Assembly (NCBI GenBank): GCA_030834835.1
Contig: JAUQXD010000708.1
Location: 1 to 9,820 of the forward strand
Origin: Thermoflexales bacterium
Lineage (GTDB): Bacteria; Chloroflexota; Anaerolineae; Fen-1058
Reading direction: 5' to 3'
Length of the DNA: 9,820 nucleotides
Below the pieces are notes generated by a model. That model was not told the origin of the DNA and did no database searches. It was given only the letters and a program-made list of their open reading frames with translations. Below are positions 1 through 5,798 of the stretch, one piece after another (positions within the stretch are counted from its first letter, which is position 1; each line of letters opens with the position of its first letter). The position numbers were made by a program, and so were the translations under genes.

Positions 1-792
1 CTGGAAGCACCGCAAGGTCTCATTCCAATGGCAGTAGAGAACGATGTCGCCCGACAGAAGGCGAGGGATTGGCTGGGACGAGGTTTGCTAGCGCCCGGTG
101 ATCTAACCCGGTCCATTTTGCACAGTTTGCAGCCCGTCTATGCGCCACTCTGGTTGTTCAATGCAGCCGTCGCACTTCAGCCGGTCGGCCGGGAGAAACA
201 AGTCTATCTATATGCCAGTTGGGTGGTGCCGGGCTTGCGTTGTTTATCAGCCAGGCTAGTCAAGAGCCTGGGACCATTTACCTGGGGAAAGATCATTGAG
301 TTCAAGCCGGAATATTTGGCCGGCTGGCCCGCGTCCACCTATGACGTCTCTGCCGCCAGCGCAGCGCAACACGCCAAACATGAAATGCTGGCAAATGCGC
401 GAAGTCGGGCGAGCCGTCTGCCGTTTGATACGGCCGATAGTTCGGCGGCGTTTTCGACTGAAAGCTACTGGCTGGTCCTATTTCCGATCTGGATCGCCAA
501 CTACACCTACCACCGAAAAATCTACCATGTACTGGTCAATGGGCAGACCGGCCAGGTGGCGGGCGTCAAACCCGTCAGCGAGATCAAAGTGCTGTCCGTG
601 CTGGCGTGTGCTTCAGTCCTGATCGGTTCACTGGGCTTTGGGCTGCTGCACCTGTTGAATGCGCTCGCCCTCCCGCCGGAAGTGAACGCCATCATCCAGC
701 CGGTGCTGACGACGCTCCAGCCAGTCAGCCCGTTGCTCCTGCCCATCATGGTGATGTTGGTGGTGATGGTCGTGATCGCCTTTCACGATTAG
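1..792 (+). CDS. Zinc-ribbon-type membrane protein, 3' portion (5' end outside window)
   Basis: The frame is open from base 1, so the first ATG (28) is probably internal and the true start lies upstream. From that ATG 254 residues are visible. The segment around residues 148-182 (P-x-W-I-A-N-Y-x-Y followed by V-L-V-N-G-Q-T-G and a G) and the earlier YLAGW at 96-100 resemble a bacterial family that carries an N-terminal zinc ribbon, a soluble middle and C-terminal membrane helices, often labelled loosely as primosomal or helicase-like. No helicase motif is visible here. Two hydrophobic segments, about residues 188-212 and 236-252, should be membrane helices near the C-terminus. The stop is 51 bases before the agmatinase start on the same strand, so the two may be cotranscribed. 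The molecular function is unknown; the family match is from memory of motifs, and the zinc ribbon itself would be outside the window. Confidence 0.75.
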   Translation: MEAPQGLIPMAVENDVARQKARDWLGRGLLAPGDLTRSILHSLQPVYAPLWLFNAAVALQPVGREKQVYLYASWVVPGLRCLSARLVKSLGPFTWGKIIEFKPEYLAGWPASTYDVSAASAAQHAKHEMLANARSRASRLPFDTADSSAAFSTESYWLVLFPIWIANYTYHRKIYHVLVNGQTGQVAGVKPVSEIKVLSVLACASVLIGSLGFGLLHLLNALALPPEVNAIIQPVLTTLQPVSPLLLPIMVMLVVMVVIAFHD

Positions 793-843
793 CCATTGGA
801 AAAATCAAGACAAAAGAAAATCGATTCTCCAAGAGAAGAAAAC

Positions 844-1791
844 ATGACTACCCCTAAAAACACCGGATTTGAAGCGCAGCCCTATTACGGCATCTGCACC
901 TTTGGCCGCCAGCCGCATACCCGCGATCTGACGGGCGTGGATGTCGCCGTCGTGGGCGTGCCCTATGACGGCTCAACCTCGTATCGCAGCGGGGCGCGCT
1001 TTGGCCCGCGCGCCATCCGCGAGCAAAGCCTGCTGTTGTGGGGCTATAACAACGCGCTCGACGTGGCCCCGTTCAAAGCGCAAAAGGTCATCGACTATGG
1101 CGATGTGGATGTGGTGCCGCCCGACATCGTGGCGACGCACACGGCCATCCACGATGAAGTGAGCAGCCTCGTTAAAGAGGGCGTCAAGGTGATTACGCTG
1201 GGCGGCGCTCACTCGATCGCGCTGCCGCTGCTGCGCGCGCACAGCCACAAGTATGGCCGACTGGCGGTGATCCACTTCGACGCGCACCCGGACACGTGGG
1301 ACACCGAGTTTGGCGAGCAGAAATACAGCCACGGCACACCTTTCCGCCGCGCCATCGAAGAAAAGCTAATCGATACGAGCGCGTATATCCAGATCGGCAT
1401 TCGCGGACCAACGTCGGGCAAGAAGGATTATGAAGATGCCATCGCGCTGGGCGCACGCATGATCACCATCGACGATGCGATGCGCATGGGGCTGGGCGGC
1501 ATCCTGGGCGAGATTCGATCGCGCGTGCAAAACAAGCCGGTGTATCTGACCTTCGACATCGACTCGATCGATCCGGCGTTTGCGCCCGGCACCGGCACGC
1601 CGGAAGTGGGCGGCTTTAGCAGTTATCAAATTCTACAGTTGTTGCGCGGACTCAAGGGGTTGAATCTGGTGGGCTTTGATCTGGTGGAGGTCTCGCCGCC
1701 GTTCGATCACAGCAACATCACGTCGATTCTGGCGTCGAATATCGTGTTTGAATTTCTATCGCTGCTGGCGGTGAATAAGCAACCGGTATAA
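844..1791 (+). CDS. speB: Agmatinase / guanidinobutyrase-type ureohydrolase
   Basis: A 315-residue protein of the arginase/agmatinase family, which hydrolyses a guanidino group to urea and an amine using two Mn ions in the cytoplasm. All six expected metal ligands are present: H123 in GGAHS, D146/H148/D150 in DAHPD, and D238/D240 in DIDSIDP. The HGT at 163-165 and the E282 region (VEVSPPFD) are also typical. The N-terminal stretch with GVPYDGSTSYRSGARFGPRA fits agmatinases and guanidinobutyrases rather than arginases. Substrate cannot be fixed from sequence: agmatine (polyamine synthesis) or 4-guanidinobutyrate (arginine catabolism) are both possible, so the symbol is provisional. I chose the ATG at 844, with purine-rich AGAGAAG about 6 bases upstream. 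A TTG at 796 would add 16 charged residues before the normal N-terminus. The gene converges on the flavin reductase and shares its terminator region. Confidence 0.9.
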   Translation: MTTPKNTGFEAQPYYGICTFGRQPHTRDLTGVDVAVVGVPYDGSTSYRSGARFGPRAIREQSLLLWGYNNALDVAPFKAQKVIDYGDVDVVPPDIVATHTAIHDEVSSLVKEGVKVITLGGAHSIALPLLRAHSHKYGRLAVIHFDAHPDTWDTEFGEQKYSHGTPFRRAIEEKLIDTSAYIQIGIRGPTSGKKDYEDAIALGARMITIDDAMRMGLGGILGEIRSRVQNKPVYLTFDIDSIDPAFAPGTGTPEVGGFSSYQILQLLRGLKGLNLVGFDLVEVSPPFDHSNITSILASNIVFEFLSLLAVNKQPV

Positions 1792-1797
1792 ACAGAT

Positions 1798-1840
1798 GAG
1801 ATTGCTTCGCCGCGATGTTGCTGCGGCTCGCAATGACGAC
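1798..1840. repeat. Dispersed-repeat-like hairpin (CATTGCGAG...GAAGCAATC type)
   Basis: Just after the agmatinase stop, ATTGC (1801-1805) pairs with GCAAT (1830-1834), and inside it GCCGC (1809-1813) pairs with GCGGC (1823-1827). Read on the minus strand the ends are TCATTGCGAG and GAAGCAATCTC, which resemble a palindromic intergenic repeat seen in many unrelated bacterial genomes. Whether more copies exist in this genome cannot be seen in the window. Confidence 0.5.
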
Positions 1841-1848
1841 GGTAGACA

Positions 1849-1889
1849 AAAGACGGACTACGATAGCAGAACTATCGTAGTCCGTCTTT
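1849..1889. terminator. Bidirectional terminator between convergent genes
   Basis: A perfect 18-bp inverted repeat (1849-1866 with 1872-1889) encloses a 5-base loop, CAGAA. The outermost pairs are AAA against TTT, so either transcript would end the hairpin in a short U run. It sits 57 bases after the agmatinase stop and 12 bases beyond the flavin reductase stop, and can serve both. Confidence 0.85.
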
Positions 1890-1918
1890 CGTCATTGTTC
1901 ATTATTCATTGTTAATTG
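1890..1918. repeat. Heptamer repeat, TCATTGT type
   Basis: Units TCATTGT, TCATTAT, TCATTGT and TAATTGA follow one another with a period of seven bases. The array runs into the flavin reductase gene and encodes its last few codons and its stop. Confidence 0.6.
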
Positions 1919-2387
1919 ATCTGTAATCCCCGTTCCAGTACAACAGCGGCGTCGATGCGCCGTTCACCCCGGACGCTACCACCTCGCCGATGTAAATGGC
2001 ATGATCGCCTGCCTGATACGTGGACACCACGCGGCAGTCCAGCCACGCCGCGCAATCATCCAGCACAGGCGCGCCCGTCGTTTCCGCATGCGACGTCACC
2101 CCGCTGAATCGATCGACATCGCCCCAGCGGCCGGCAAATTTGTCCGACAACGGCTGCTGATCGGCGCGCAGCAGGTTGACGGCAAACGCCTGGCTCTTGC
2201 CCAGTAAATCGTGGCTGTAGAGTTCCTGCCCGATCGAAATCAACACCAGTGGCGGCTCCAGCGACAGGCTGAGAAAGCCGCTGACCGTCAGGCCGTGCGC
2301 AAAACCATCGGCCTGCATCGTCACGATCGTTACGCCGCTGGCCCACTGGCGCATGGTCTGTTTGAATTCATCGATTGATATTGGCAT
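1902..2387 (-). CDS. Flavin reductase domain protein (FMN-binding split barrel)
   Basis: A 161-residue protein matching the flavin reductase-like family (HpaC/RutF/NtaB type), which binds FMN and reduces it with NAD(P)H, usually to feed a partner monooxygenase. Recognisable blocks are FKQTMRQWASGVTIVT (residues 8-23), the GLTVSGFLSLSLEPPLVLISI stretch about residues 32-52, FAVNLL, LSDKFAGR and AGDHAIYIGEVV near residues 126-137. The length is normal for single-domain members. The ATG at 2387 has a GAGGA ribosome site 4 bases upstream. It lies 65 bases after the methyltransferase on the same strand, so cotranscription is possible. No monooxygenase partner is in the window. The last residues (SINNE) come from the heptamer repeat rather than from the family domain. 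It could instead be a simple FMN-binding protein without reductase activity. Confidence 0.87.
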   Translation of the reverse strand: MPISIDEFKQTMRQWASGVTIVTMQADGFAHGLTVSGFLSLSLEPPLVLISIGQELYSHDLLGKSQAFAVNLLRADQQPLSDKFAGRWGDVDRFSGVTSHAETTGAPVLDDCAAWLDCRVVSTYQAGDHAIYIGEVVASGVNGASTPLLYWNGDYRSINNE

Positions 2388-2424
2388 GGCATCCTCAAAT
2401 GACAGATTGGTCCGGTTGAATGTT

Positions 2425-2447
2425 GCGTGATGCGTGGTGCGTGAACA
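2425..2447. repeat. Short heptamer repeat, TGCGTGA type
   Basis: Three adjacent seven-base units, TGCGTGA, TGCGTGG and TGCGTGA, preceded by a related TGTT, lie in the 65-base gap between the methyltransferase and flavin reductase genes. The unit differs from the TCATTGT array at 1890 but has the same period. Confidence 0.55.
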
Positions 2448-2452
2448 ACAGA

Positions 2453-3046
2453 CTACGCCTCACGCTTCCTAAAAGTATACCATGCGGATTTGCGACTATT
2501 TCGATCACCGCGATGAGAATCGCCGCCATGCCGCAGACCCTCCAACTTGTAATCGCGATCGAACAATTTCGCGATCTCGTCGAGTCCCACGCCGCGCTGA
2601 TCGCCGCTCGGTTCAAAAGCGTACAACATGTAGATCGCGCCGGGCTTCAGCACCGCCGTCAACGCGGCCGCGTAACGCGCTCGCGCCTCGGGCTCGAGAT
2701 TGTGGAAGCAGCCGATGTCGAAAGCAAAATCGATCGAGTGGCCGATAGCCCAACGCCGCATCAAAGTCACATCGCCGCGCTCCAACCGCACTCGATCGGC
2801 CAGCTGCGCCGATCGGGCTTTGCGTTTCGCCAGTGAAATCGCGCGACCTGAGATGTCGAGGCCTGTAACCTCAAAGCCTTTCTGCGCCAGATAGATCGCG
2901 TTCGTGCCGGTGCCGCAGCCCAGATCGAGGGCACGACCGACTGGCACCTTACCGCTGTCGATCATCGTCACGATCTCCGGCGGCGTGACGCCTGTATCCC
3001 ACGGCGTTTTCTTCAACCAGTAAACGATGTCCCACCACAGTGACAT
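2453..3046 (-). CDS. Class I SAM-dependent methyltransferase (small, substrate unknown)
   Basis: A 197-residue methyltransferase with a Rossmann fold. The opening PWDTGVTPPEI (residues 15-25) is common in small bacterial methyltransferases annotated as TehB-like or thiopurine-type. Motif I is LDLGCGTGTNA (40-50), the SAM-binding glycine loop, and the acidic end of strand 2 is in VTGLDIS (60-66). IDFAFDIGCFHNL is the usual strand-4 region. The C-terminus ends in SAWYTFRKREA, again typical. I chose the ATG at 3046, with GAGGT 4 bases upstream; a GTG two codons earlier overlaps that ribosome site. The gene has its own predicted promoter (3095-3123) and lies upstream of the flavin reductase. The acceptor molecule cannot be told from sequence. 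Confidence 0.87.
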   Translation of the reverse strand: MSLWWDIVYWLKKTPWDTGVTPPEIVTMIDSGKVPVGRALDLGCGTGTNAIYLAQKGFEVTGLDISGRAISLAKRKARSAQLADRVRLERGDVTLMRRWAIGHSIDFAFDIGCFHNLEPEARARYAAALTAVLKPGAIYMLYAFEPSGDQRGVGLDEIAKLFDRDYKLEGLRHGGDSHRGDRNSRKSAWYTFRKREA

Positions 3047-3057
3047 ACGCACCTCGC

Positions 3058-3090
3058 AAAAAGATCGAGGCCAGTATCAACTGACCTCGA
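3058..3090 (-). terminator. Terminator of the WYL regulator gene, also leader hairpin of the methyltransferase
   Basis: On the minus strand TCGAGG + CAGT pairs with ACTG + CCTCGA around a 4-base loop, with one mismatch in the stem (3065-3090). It is followed by TC and five T (3062-3058). The run of T ends only 11 bases before the methyltransferase start. Confidence 0.7.
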
Positions 3091-3094
3091 GGTA

Positions 3095-3123
3095 AGTCTA
3101 CTGCGGGTCGGATACCGCGTCAA
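3095..3123 (-). promoter_or_regulatory. Predicted sigma70 promoter of the methyltransferase gene
   Basis: TTGACG (3123-3118) is separated by exactly 17 bases from TAGACT (3100-3095) on the minus strand. The start point would be near 3088, at the foot of the hairpin at 3065-3090, giving a leader of about 42 bases. Confidence 0.6.
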
Positions 3124-3171
3124 GCACACGCCGGTCACCGATCGTGATCGGTCGGCATGTTGCGGCCCACC

Positions 3172-4125
3172 TCAGCGGTACTGGTTGACCACTTCCCGCG
3201 CCCATTCGATCACTTGTTGTTTCACTTCCTCTGGCTCCAGCACTTCCACCGCCGGGCCAAAGCTCAGCACGATCGAGGAGGCCCATAACACGTCGGGGTT
3301 CACCATCGTCACGAGGATCGATCCATCCGGCCGCTCTTCCAGCGTCTCCCACCACGATCGATTATCCTGCGCCAATCGCTTCAACTCCGGCTTGAACCGC
3401 AGCCGGACCGTGACCAACGGCTGTTCGGTCGGATTGCTTGCCAGGTACGCGTGGATGTCAAAATCGGCGGGAACCTCAAACGTTTCATCGAGCAAGGTGA
3501 GGTCGACAATACGATCGACCCGGAACGATCGATACGCCTCGCGCAAATGGCAATAACCGATGATATACCACCAGCCCCAGCCATGCACCAGCGCGTAAGG
3601 CTCGAATTTGCGGTCGGTGGTCTCCGGCCGGTTGTAGGCCCGATAGGTGAGCTGCACCCGGCGGCGTTCGCGCGTGGCGCGGCGCAGTTTCTCCAGAATC
3701 GGCGTCACCGCAGTCTGATCGCCGCGATGCAGGCCAGTAGCAATCAACGTGCGCCGCGCCCAGGCGATCTCGTGCCGCTGCTCGTTCGGCAGCACATTAT
3801 CGAGTTTGGCGAGTGCCCCGTGCGCCGCATCGCGATACAGGCGCCCCCACACCTCATCGACCAGACTGGTGCCCAAATAAACGGCGACGGCTTCCTCAGG
3901 CGTGAAGACCAATGGCGGAATCTTGTAGCCGCGCACCAGCGAGAAGCCGCCATGCGGCCCGCGCTCTGAATAGACGGGAATGCCCAACTCATCCAACATC
4001 GTCATATAGCGATGCAGCGATCGCACCGAGATACCCAGTTCCCTGGCCAGATCACCGGCCTTTTGATTGGGCTGTCGCTGCAACAACATGATCAACGTGA
4101 TGAGGCGGGTGGCAGTGTTGGACAT
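3172..4125 (-). CDS. WYL-domain transcriptional regulator (HTH + WYL + WCX)
   Basis: A 317-residue regulator of the YafY/PafC type. Residues 5-60 form a winged helix-turn-helix of the DeoR-like kind (AGDLARELGISVRSLHRYMTML, then a wing with GPHGGF). The WYL sensor domain covers about 140-215, with the WWYIIGYC strand (185-192) and RSFRVDRI (199-206) containing the basic residues that contact ligand or nucleic acid in this family. The rest (about 235-315) is the C-terminal WCX extension. WYL proteins respond to small molecules or nucleic acids and usually control nearby genes; targets here are unknown. The gene has its own predicted promoter (4157-4185) and a terminator (3058-3090), so it looks monocistronic. 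The ATG at 4125 starts directly at the HTH, as is usual. Length is normal for the family. Confidence 0.93.
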   Translation of the reverse strand: MSNTATRLITLIMLLQRQPNQKAGDLARELGISVRSLHRYMTMLDELGIPVYSERGPHGGFSLVRGYKIPPLVFTPEEAVAVYLGTSLVDEVWGRLYRDAAHGALAKLDNVLPNEQRHEIAWARRTLIATGLHRGDQTAVTPILEKLRRATRERRRVQLTYRAYNRPETTDRKFEPYALVHGWGWWYIIGYCHLREAYRSFRVDRIVDLTLLDETFEVPADFDIHAYLASNPTEQPLVTVRLRFKPELKRLAQDNRSWWETLEERPDGSILVTMVNPDVLWASSIVLSFGPAVEVLEPEEVKQQVIEWAREVVNQYR

Positions 4126-4130
4126 GATAG

Positions 4131-4138
4131 CTGATCAG
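4131..4138. promoter_or_regulatory. Palindrome CTGATCAG between promoter and start of the WYL gene
   Basis: A perfect 8-base palindrome sits between the predicted -10 box and the WYL start codon, a position suited to an autoregulatory operator. It is short, so chance cannot be excluded. Confidence 0.25.
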
Positions 4139-4156
4139 GTAAACGCGGTGGCGTGT

Positions 4157-4185
4157 AGTATCAGGGGAATTGGGCCGAATGTCAA
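4157..4185 (-). promoter_or_regulatory. Predicted sigma70 promoter of the WYL regulator
   Basis: On the minus strand a perfect -35 box TTGACA (4185-4180) is followed after 17 bases by GATACT (4162-4157). It lies in the 89-base gap between the DUF3052-type gene and the WYL gene, 31 bases before the start codon. Confidence 0.7.
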
Positions 4186-4214
4186 GGCGCCGCACTTGCA
4201 CATTGGCCACGCGC

Positions 4215-4631
4215 TCAATCACCGGGAAGTTGTCCGTGGCTATTGTGATAAACCTTGCCTGGCTTAGGGTGCGTAAACTTAAGACCAGACCACGTAGCAT
4301 CCACGCTCAGGCAGATGCTTTCCACAAGTCCATGGCGATACGCGATGTTGATTACTCTGTCCAGGACGAGGTCGGTATTGAGCTGTCTGCCCTTTGGCCA
4401 CGAAACCCAGAGCATGCCCTTTGGCTTAAGATGGCGCTTGAGTTTGGGAAATATCGCGTCCAGCTCGGCCTGAGTGGTCGTAAAGAAATGAAGGTAGTCG
4501 AACTCCCCCTGGAGGTCGGAACCCGTCTCAAGGCTCGGCAGGTTTATGGCCTCCAGCGCGGACTGCGGGGCATTCACAAAGAATGCTCGCATGCCCGCCT
4601 TGACACCCATCTTGTGCGATACATCTTTCAT
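4215..4631 (-). CDS. DUF3052-type protein
   Basis: A 138-residue protein that fits the DUF3052 pattern: KMGVKAGMRAFFVNAP (residues 7-22), a central GEFDYLHFFTTTQAEL (42-57), LKPKGMLWVSWPKG (68-81), TDLVLDRV and finally VDATWSGLKF (110-119). The family looks like a degenerate Rossmann or methyltransferase-like fold with no glycine-rich SAM loop; its biochemical role is not known. About 19 residues follow WSGLKF, where relatives as I remember them end soon after this motif, so the tail may be a local extension. The ATG at 4631 has AAGGGG 7 bases upstream. A GTG immediately before it is less well spaced. The ATG overlaps the TGA of a short upstream frame (TGATG), which would allow translational coupling. 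Confidence 0.8.
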   Translation of the reverse strand: MKDVSHKMGVKAGMRAFFVNAPQSALEAINLPSLETGSDLQGEFDYLHFFTTTQAELDAIFPKLKRHLKPKGMLWVSWPKGRQLNTDLVLDRVINIAYRHGLVESICLSVDATWSGLKFTHPKPGKVYHNSHGQLPGD

Positions 4632-4771
4632 CACGAGTCCCCCTTGATATGATTGGCCACGATGTCCAGATGTTCCGCGGGCGTGTAGCCGCGCGAACCC
4701 TGCCTGTGACGCAATCTACCGCACCGCTGAAAGCGTTCACCCTCGGGATTAGGAATGCTACGCTGTGCCAA
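4631..4771 (-). CDS. Possible short ORF coupled to the DUF3052-type gene
   Basis: A minus-strand frame of up to 46 residues runs from a TTG at 4771 to a TGA that overlaps the next start by one base. Its end reads GSRGYTPAEHLDIVANHIKG, with protein-like composition, and an upstream stretch reads PNPEGERFQRCG. I recognise no family. The start is uncertain: no ATG is in frame, and no clear ribosome site precedes the TTG. It might be a real small gene or the remaining 3' end of a decayed longer gene, since a terminator hairpin lies just upstream at 4780-4814. Confidence 0.35.
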   Translation of the reverse strand: MAQRSIPNPEGERFQRCGRLRHRQGSRGYTPAEHLDIVANHIKGDS

Positions 4772-4779
4772 TGTGGAAA

Positions 4780-4814
4780 CCGGGCTTCTCCAGCGTGATT
4801 GAGGAGAAGCCCGG
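4780..4814 (-). terminator. Terminator hairpin after the GyrI-like gene
   Basis: A perfect 12-bp stem (4780-4791 with 4803-4814) has an 11-base loop and starts 12 bases past the GyrI-like stop. On the minus strand it is followed by TTTCC, a poor U run, so it may work as an RNA-stabilising hairpin as well as a terminator. Confidence 0.65.
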
Positions 4815-4826
4815 CTTCCTGGTCGA

Positions 4827-5285
4827 TCAGTTCGCGTTCACGATTGGCACATAGAGGTACAACACGGCCGCCGGATCTTGTGGATTGAACTGCTCGTCGT
4901 ATAATTCAAACTCCGGCCCTGCGGCGCGCTGGTAACCCGACTGCGGCAGCCACTGCTGATAGGCCGTCATCCATGTTTCGCCGACCTGTGGCAGGGTGCA
5001 CGGGAAGACGGCGTAGGTCTGCGCCGGGATGTTCCAACTCACCATGCCGGTGGGCACGGCCGCAGCCGTTTTGGCTTCGCAAGCGGCCAGGTAGTCGAAC
5101 TCACCCGTCGCCTCACTGTAGTTATCCATCGCGCCATAACACACCGCCGGGTTGGCGTCTTTCATCTCGGCCATACGCGGCCCAAAGCCGTTCCACAACG
5201 CCTTGATGTCCATCCCTTCCAGCTTGCCATGCAGTTTCGGCCCCACCAGCGTCATTGTCGGCTTCGATACGATTTGCGGTTCCAT
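4827..5285 (-). CDS. GyrI-like / AraC effector-binding domain protein
   Basis: A 152-residue stand-alone SOUL/GyrI-like domain, the fold used by the effector-binding parts of AraC/MerR-type regulators and by DNA gyrase inhibitors. It binds amphipathic or cationic small molecules. Family blocks are LVGPKLHGKLEGMDI (13-27), YGAMDNYSEATGEFDYLAACE (50-70), GMVSWNIPAQTYAVFPCTLP (80-99), WLPQSGYQR (112-120), the conserved GPEFELYDE (123-131) with its acidic residues, and the final YLYVPI. There is no DNA-binding domain, so it would act as a sensor, a sequestering protein or, as in some members, a hydrolase. The ATG at 5285 has AGGAG 8 bases upstream. A longer frame from 5330 would add 15 residues foreign to the family. 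A cluster of inverted repeats lies upstream (5321-5378). Confidence 0.88.
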   Translation of the reverse strand: MEPQIVSKPTMTLVGPKLHGKLEGMDIKALWNGFGPRMAEMKDANPAVCYGAMDNYSEATGEFDYLAACEAKTAAAVPTGMVSWNIPAQTYAVFPCTLPQVGETWMTAYQQWLPQSGYQRAAGPEFELYDEQFNPQDPAAVLYLYVPIVNAN

Positions 5286-5320
5286 GATGTCATCTCCTGA
5301 GCAGTGTACTCTTTGCGAGT

Positions 5321-5378
5321 CTGACATCATTGTGCACCCGGTTCATGTCAGAACCTGGCATATTTGCCTGCCAAATGC
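5321..5378. promoter_or_regulatory. Cluster of inverted repeats upstream of the GyrI-like gene
   Basis: CTGACAT (5321-5327) and ATGTCAG (5345-5351) are inverted copies 17 bases apart. GGTTC (5340-5344) and GAACC (5351-5355) flank six bases. TGGCA (5356-5360) and TGCCA (5369-5373) flank eight bases. These could be operators or alternative RNA hairpins. No convincing promoter boxes were found here. Confidence 0.35.
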
Positions 5379-5400
5379 AAAAGGTTTGGACTTACCTGGC

Positions 5401-5748
5401 CTACGCTCGCACAGCATTCAAATCCAGATCGTCTTTGGCGATGAACCCTTCCGCACCCACTTGCTGGGCCGCCGCCCGATAGGCTTCGGCATGATCGCGA
5501 TAAGCACTGACCAGAATGACACGCAACCAGGGCGCTGTTGCCCTGAGGCGTTGCGAGCCCTGCAGGCCATTGCTGTCCGGCAGCATGAGATACACGATCG
5601 CAAGATCAGGGCGGAGGAACTCGTGCGGTTCCTCCGCCGTGGGAATATCACACGCCTCACCCGCCACCTCCAGCCCGGCATAGATCAACAGCTGCCGCAG
5701 TTGACGCTGAAACGAGGGTTTATCGTCTACGATGAGGACGCGCGTCAT
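5401..5748 (-). CDS. Stand-alone response-regulator receiver lacking the phosphoacceptor Asp
   Basis: A 115-residue CheY-like receiver with no output domain. The acidic pair D8/D9 (VLIVDD), the Ser of switch strand 4 (VILVSA, S81) and the invariant Lys (K105 in GFIAKDD) are present. The strand-3 end reads VYLMLPDSNG where the family has V-D-L-M-L-P-D-x-x-G, so Tyr53 (codon TAT at 5592-5590) stands in place of the phosphorylated Asp; GAT to TAT is one base. The last helix is also short, with only 10 residues after K105. It would be an atypical receiver that signals by binding or by another modification, or a drifting gene. No histidine kinase is in the window. The ATG at 5748 has only a weak AGG nearby. 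It follows a terminator hairpin on the same strand. Confidence 0.88.
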   Translation of the reverse strand: MTRVLIVDDKPSFQRQLRQLLIYAGLEVAGEACDIPTAEEPHEFLRPDLAIVYLMLPDSNGLQGSQRLRATAPWLRVILVSAYRDHAEAYRAAAQQVGAEGFIAKDDLDLNAVRA

Positions 5749-5762
5749 AGCCTGTCACTCAA

Positions 5763-5792
5763 ACCCGATCGATCTCTCTAGATCGATCGGGT
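5763..5792 (-). terminator. Terminator hairpin after the secreted-protein pair
   Basis: A perfect 13-bp stem (5763-5775 with 5780-5792) has a CTCT loop. It begins 6 bases after the stop of the YLPL-tailed gene and is followed on the minus strand by TTTGAG. Two CGATCG palindromes lie within the arms. Confidence 0.65.
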
Positions 5793-5798
5793 CGTCTC

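Noticed and set aside
796..1791. Longer agmatinase starting at TTG 796
   Set aside because: It would add 16 lysine/glutamate-rich residues before the family N-terminus, and the ATG at 844 has the better ribosome site.
844..1791. Nickel-dependent guanidine hydrolase
   Set aside because: The protein lacks the long N-terminal region I associate with that group, and no guanidine carrier or nickel chaperone genes are adjacent; still, substrate is not proven.
4827..5330. Longer GyrI-like protein starting at 5330
   Set aside because: The ATG at 5285 has AGGAG at 8 bases and begins at the family N-terminus; the extension overlaps the inverted repeats.
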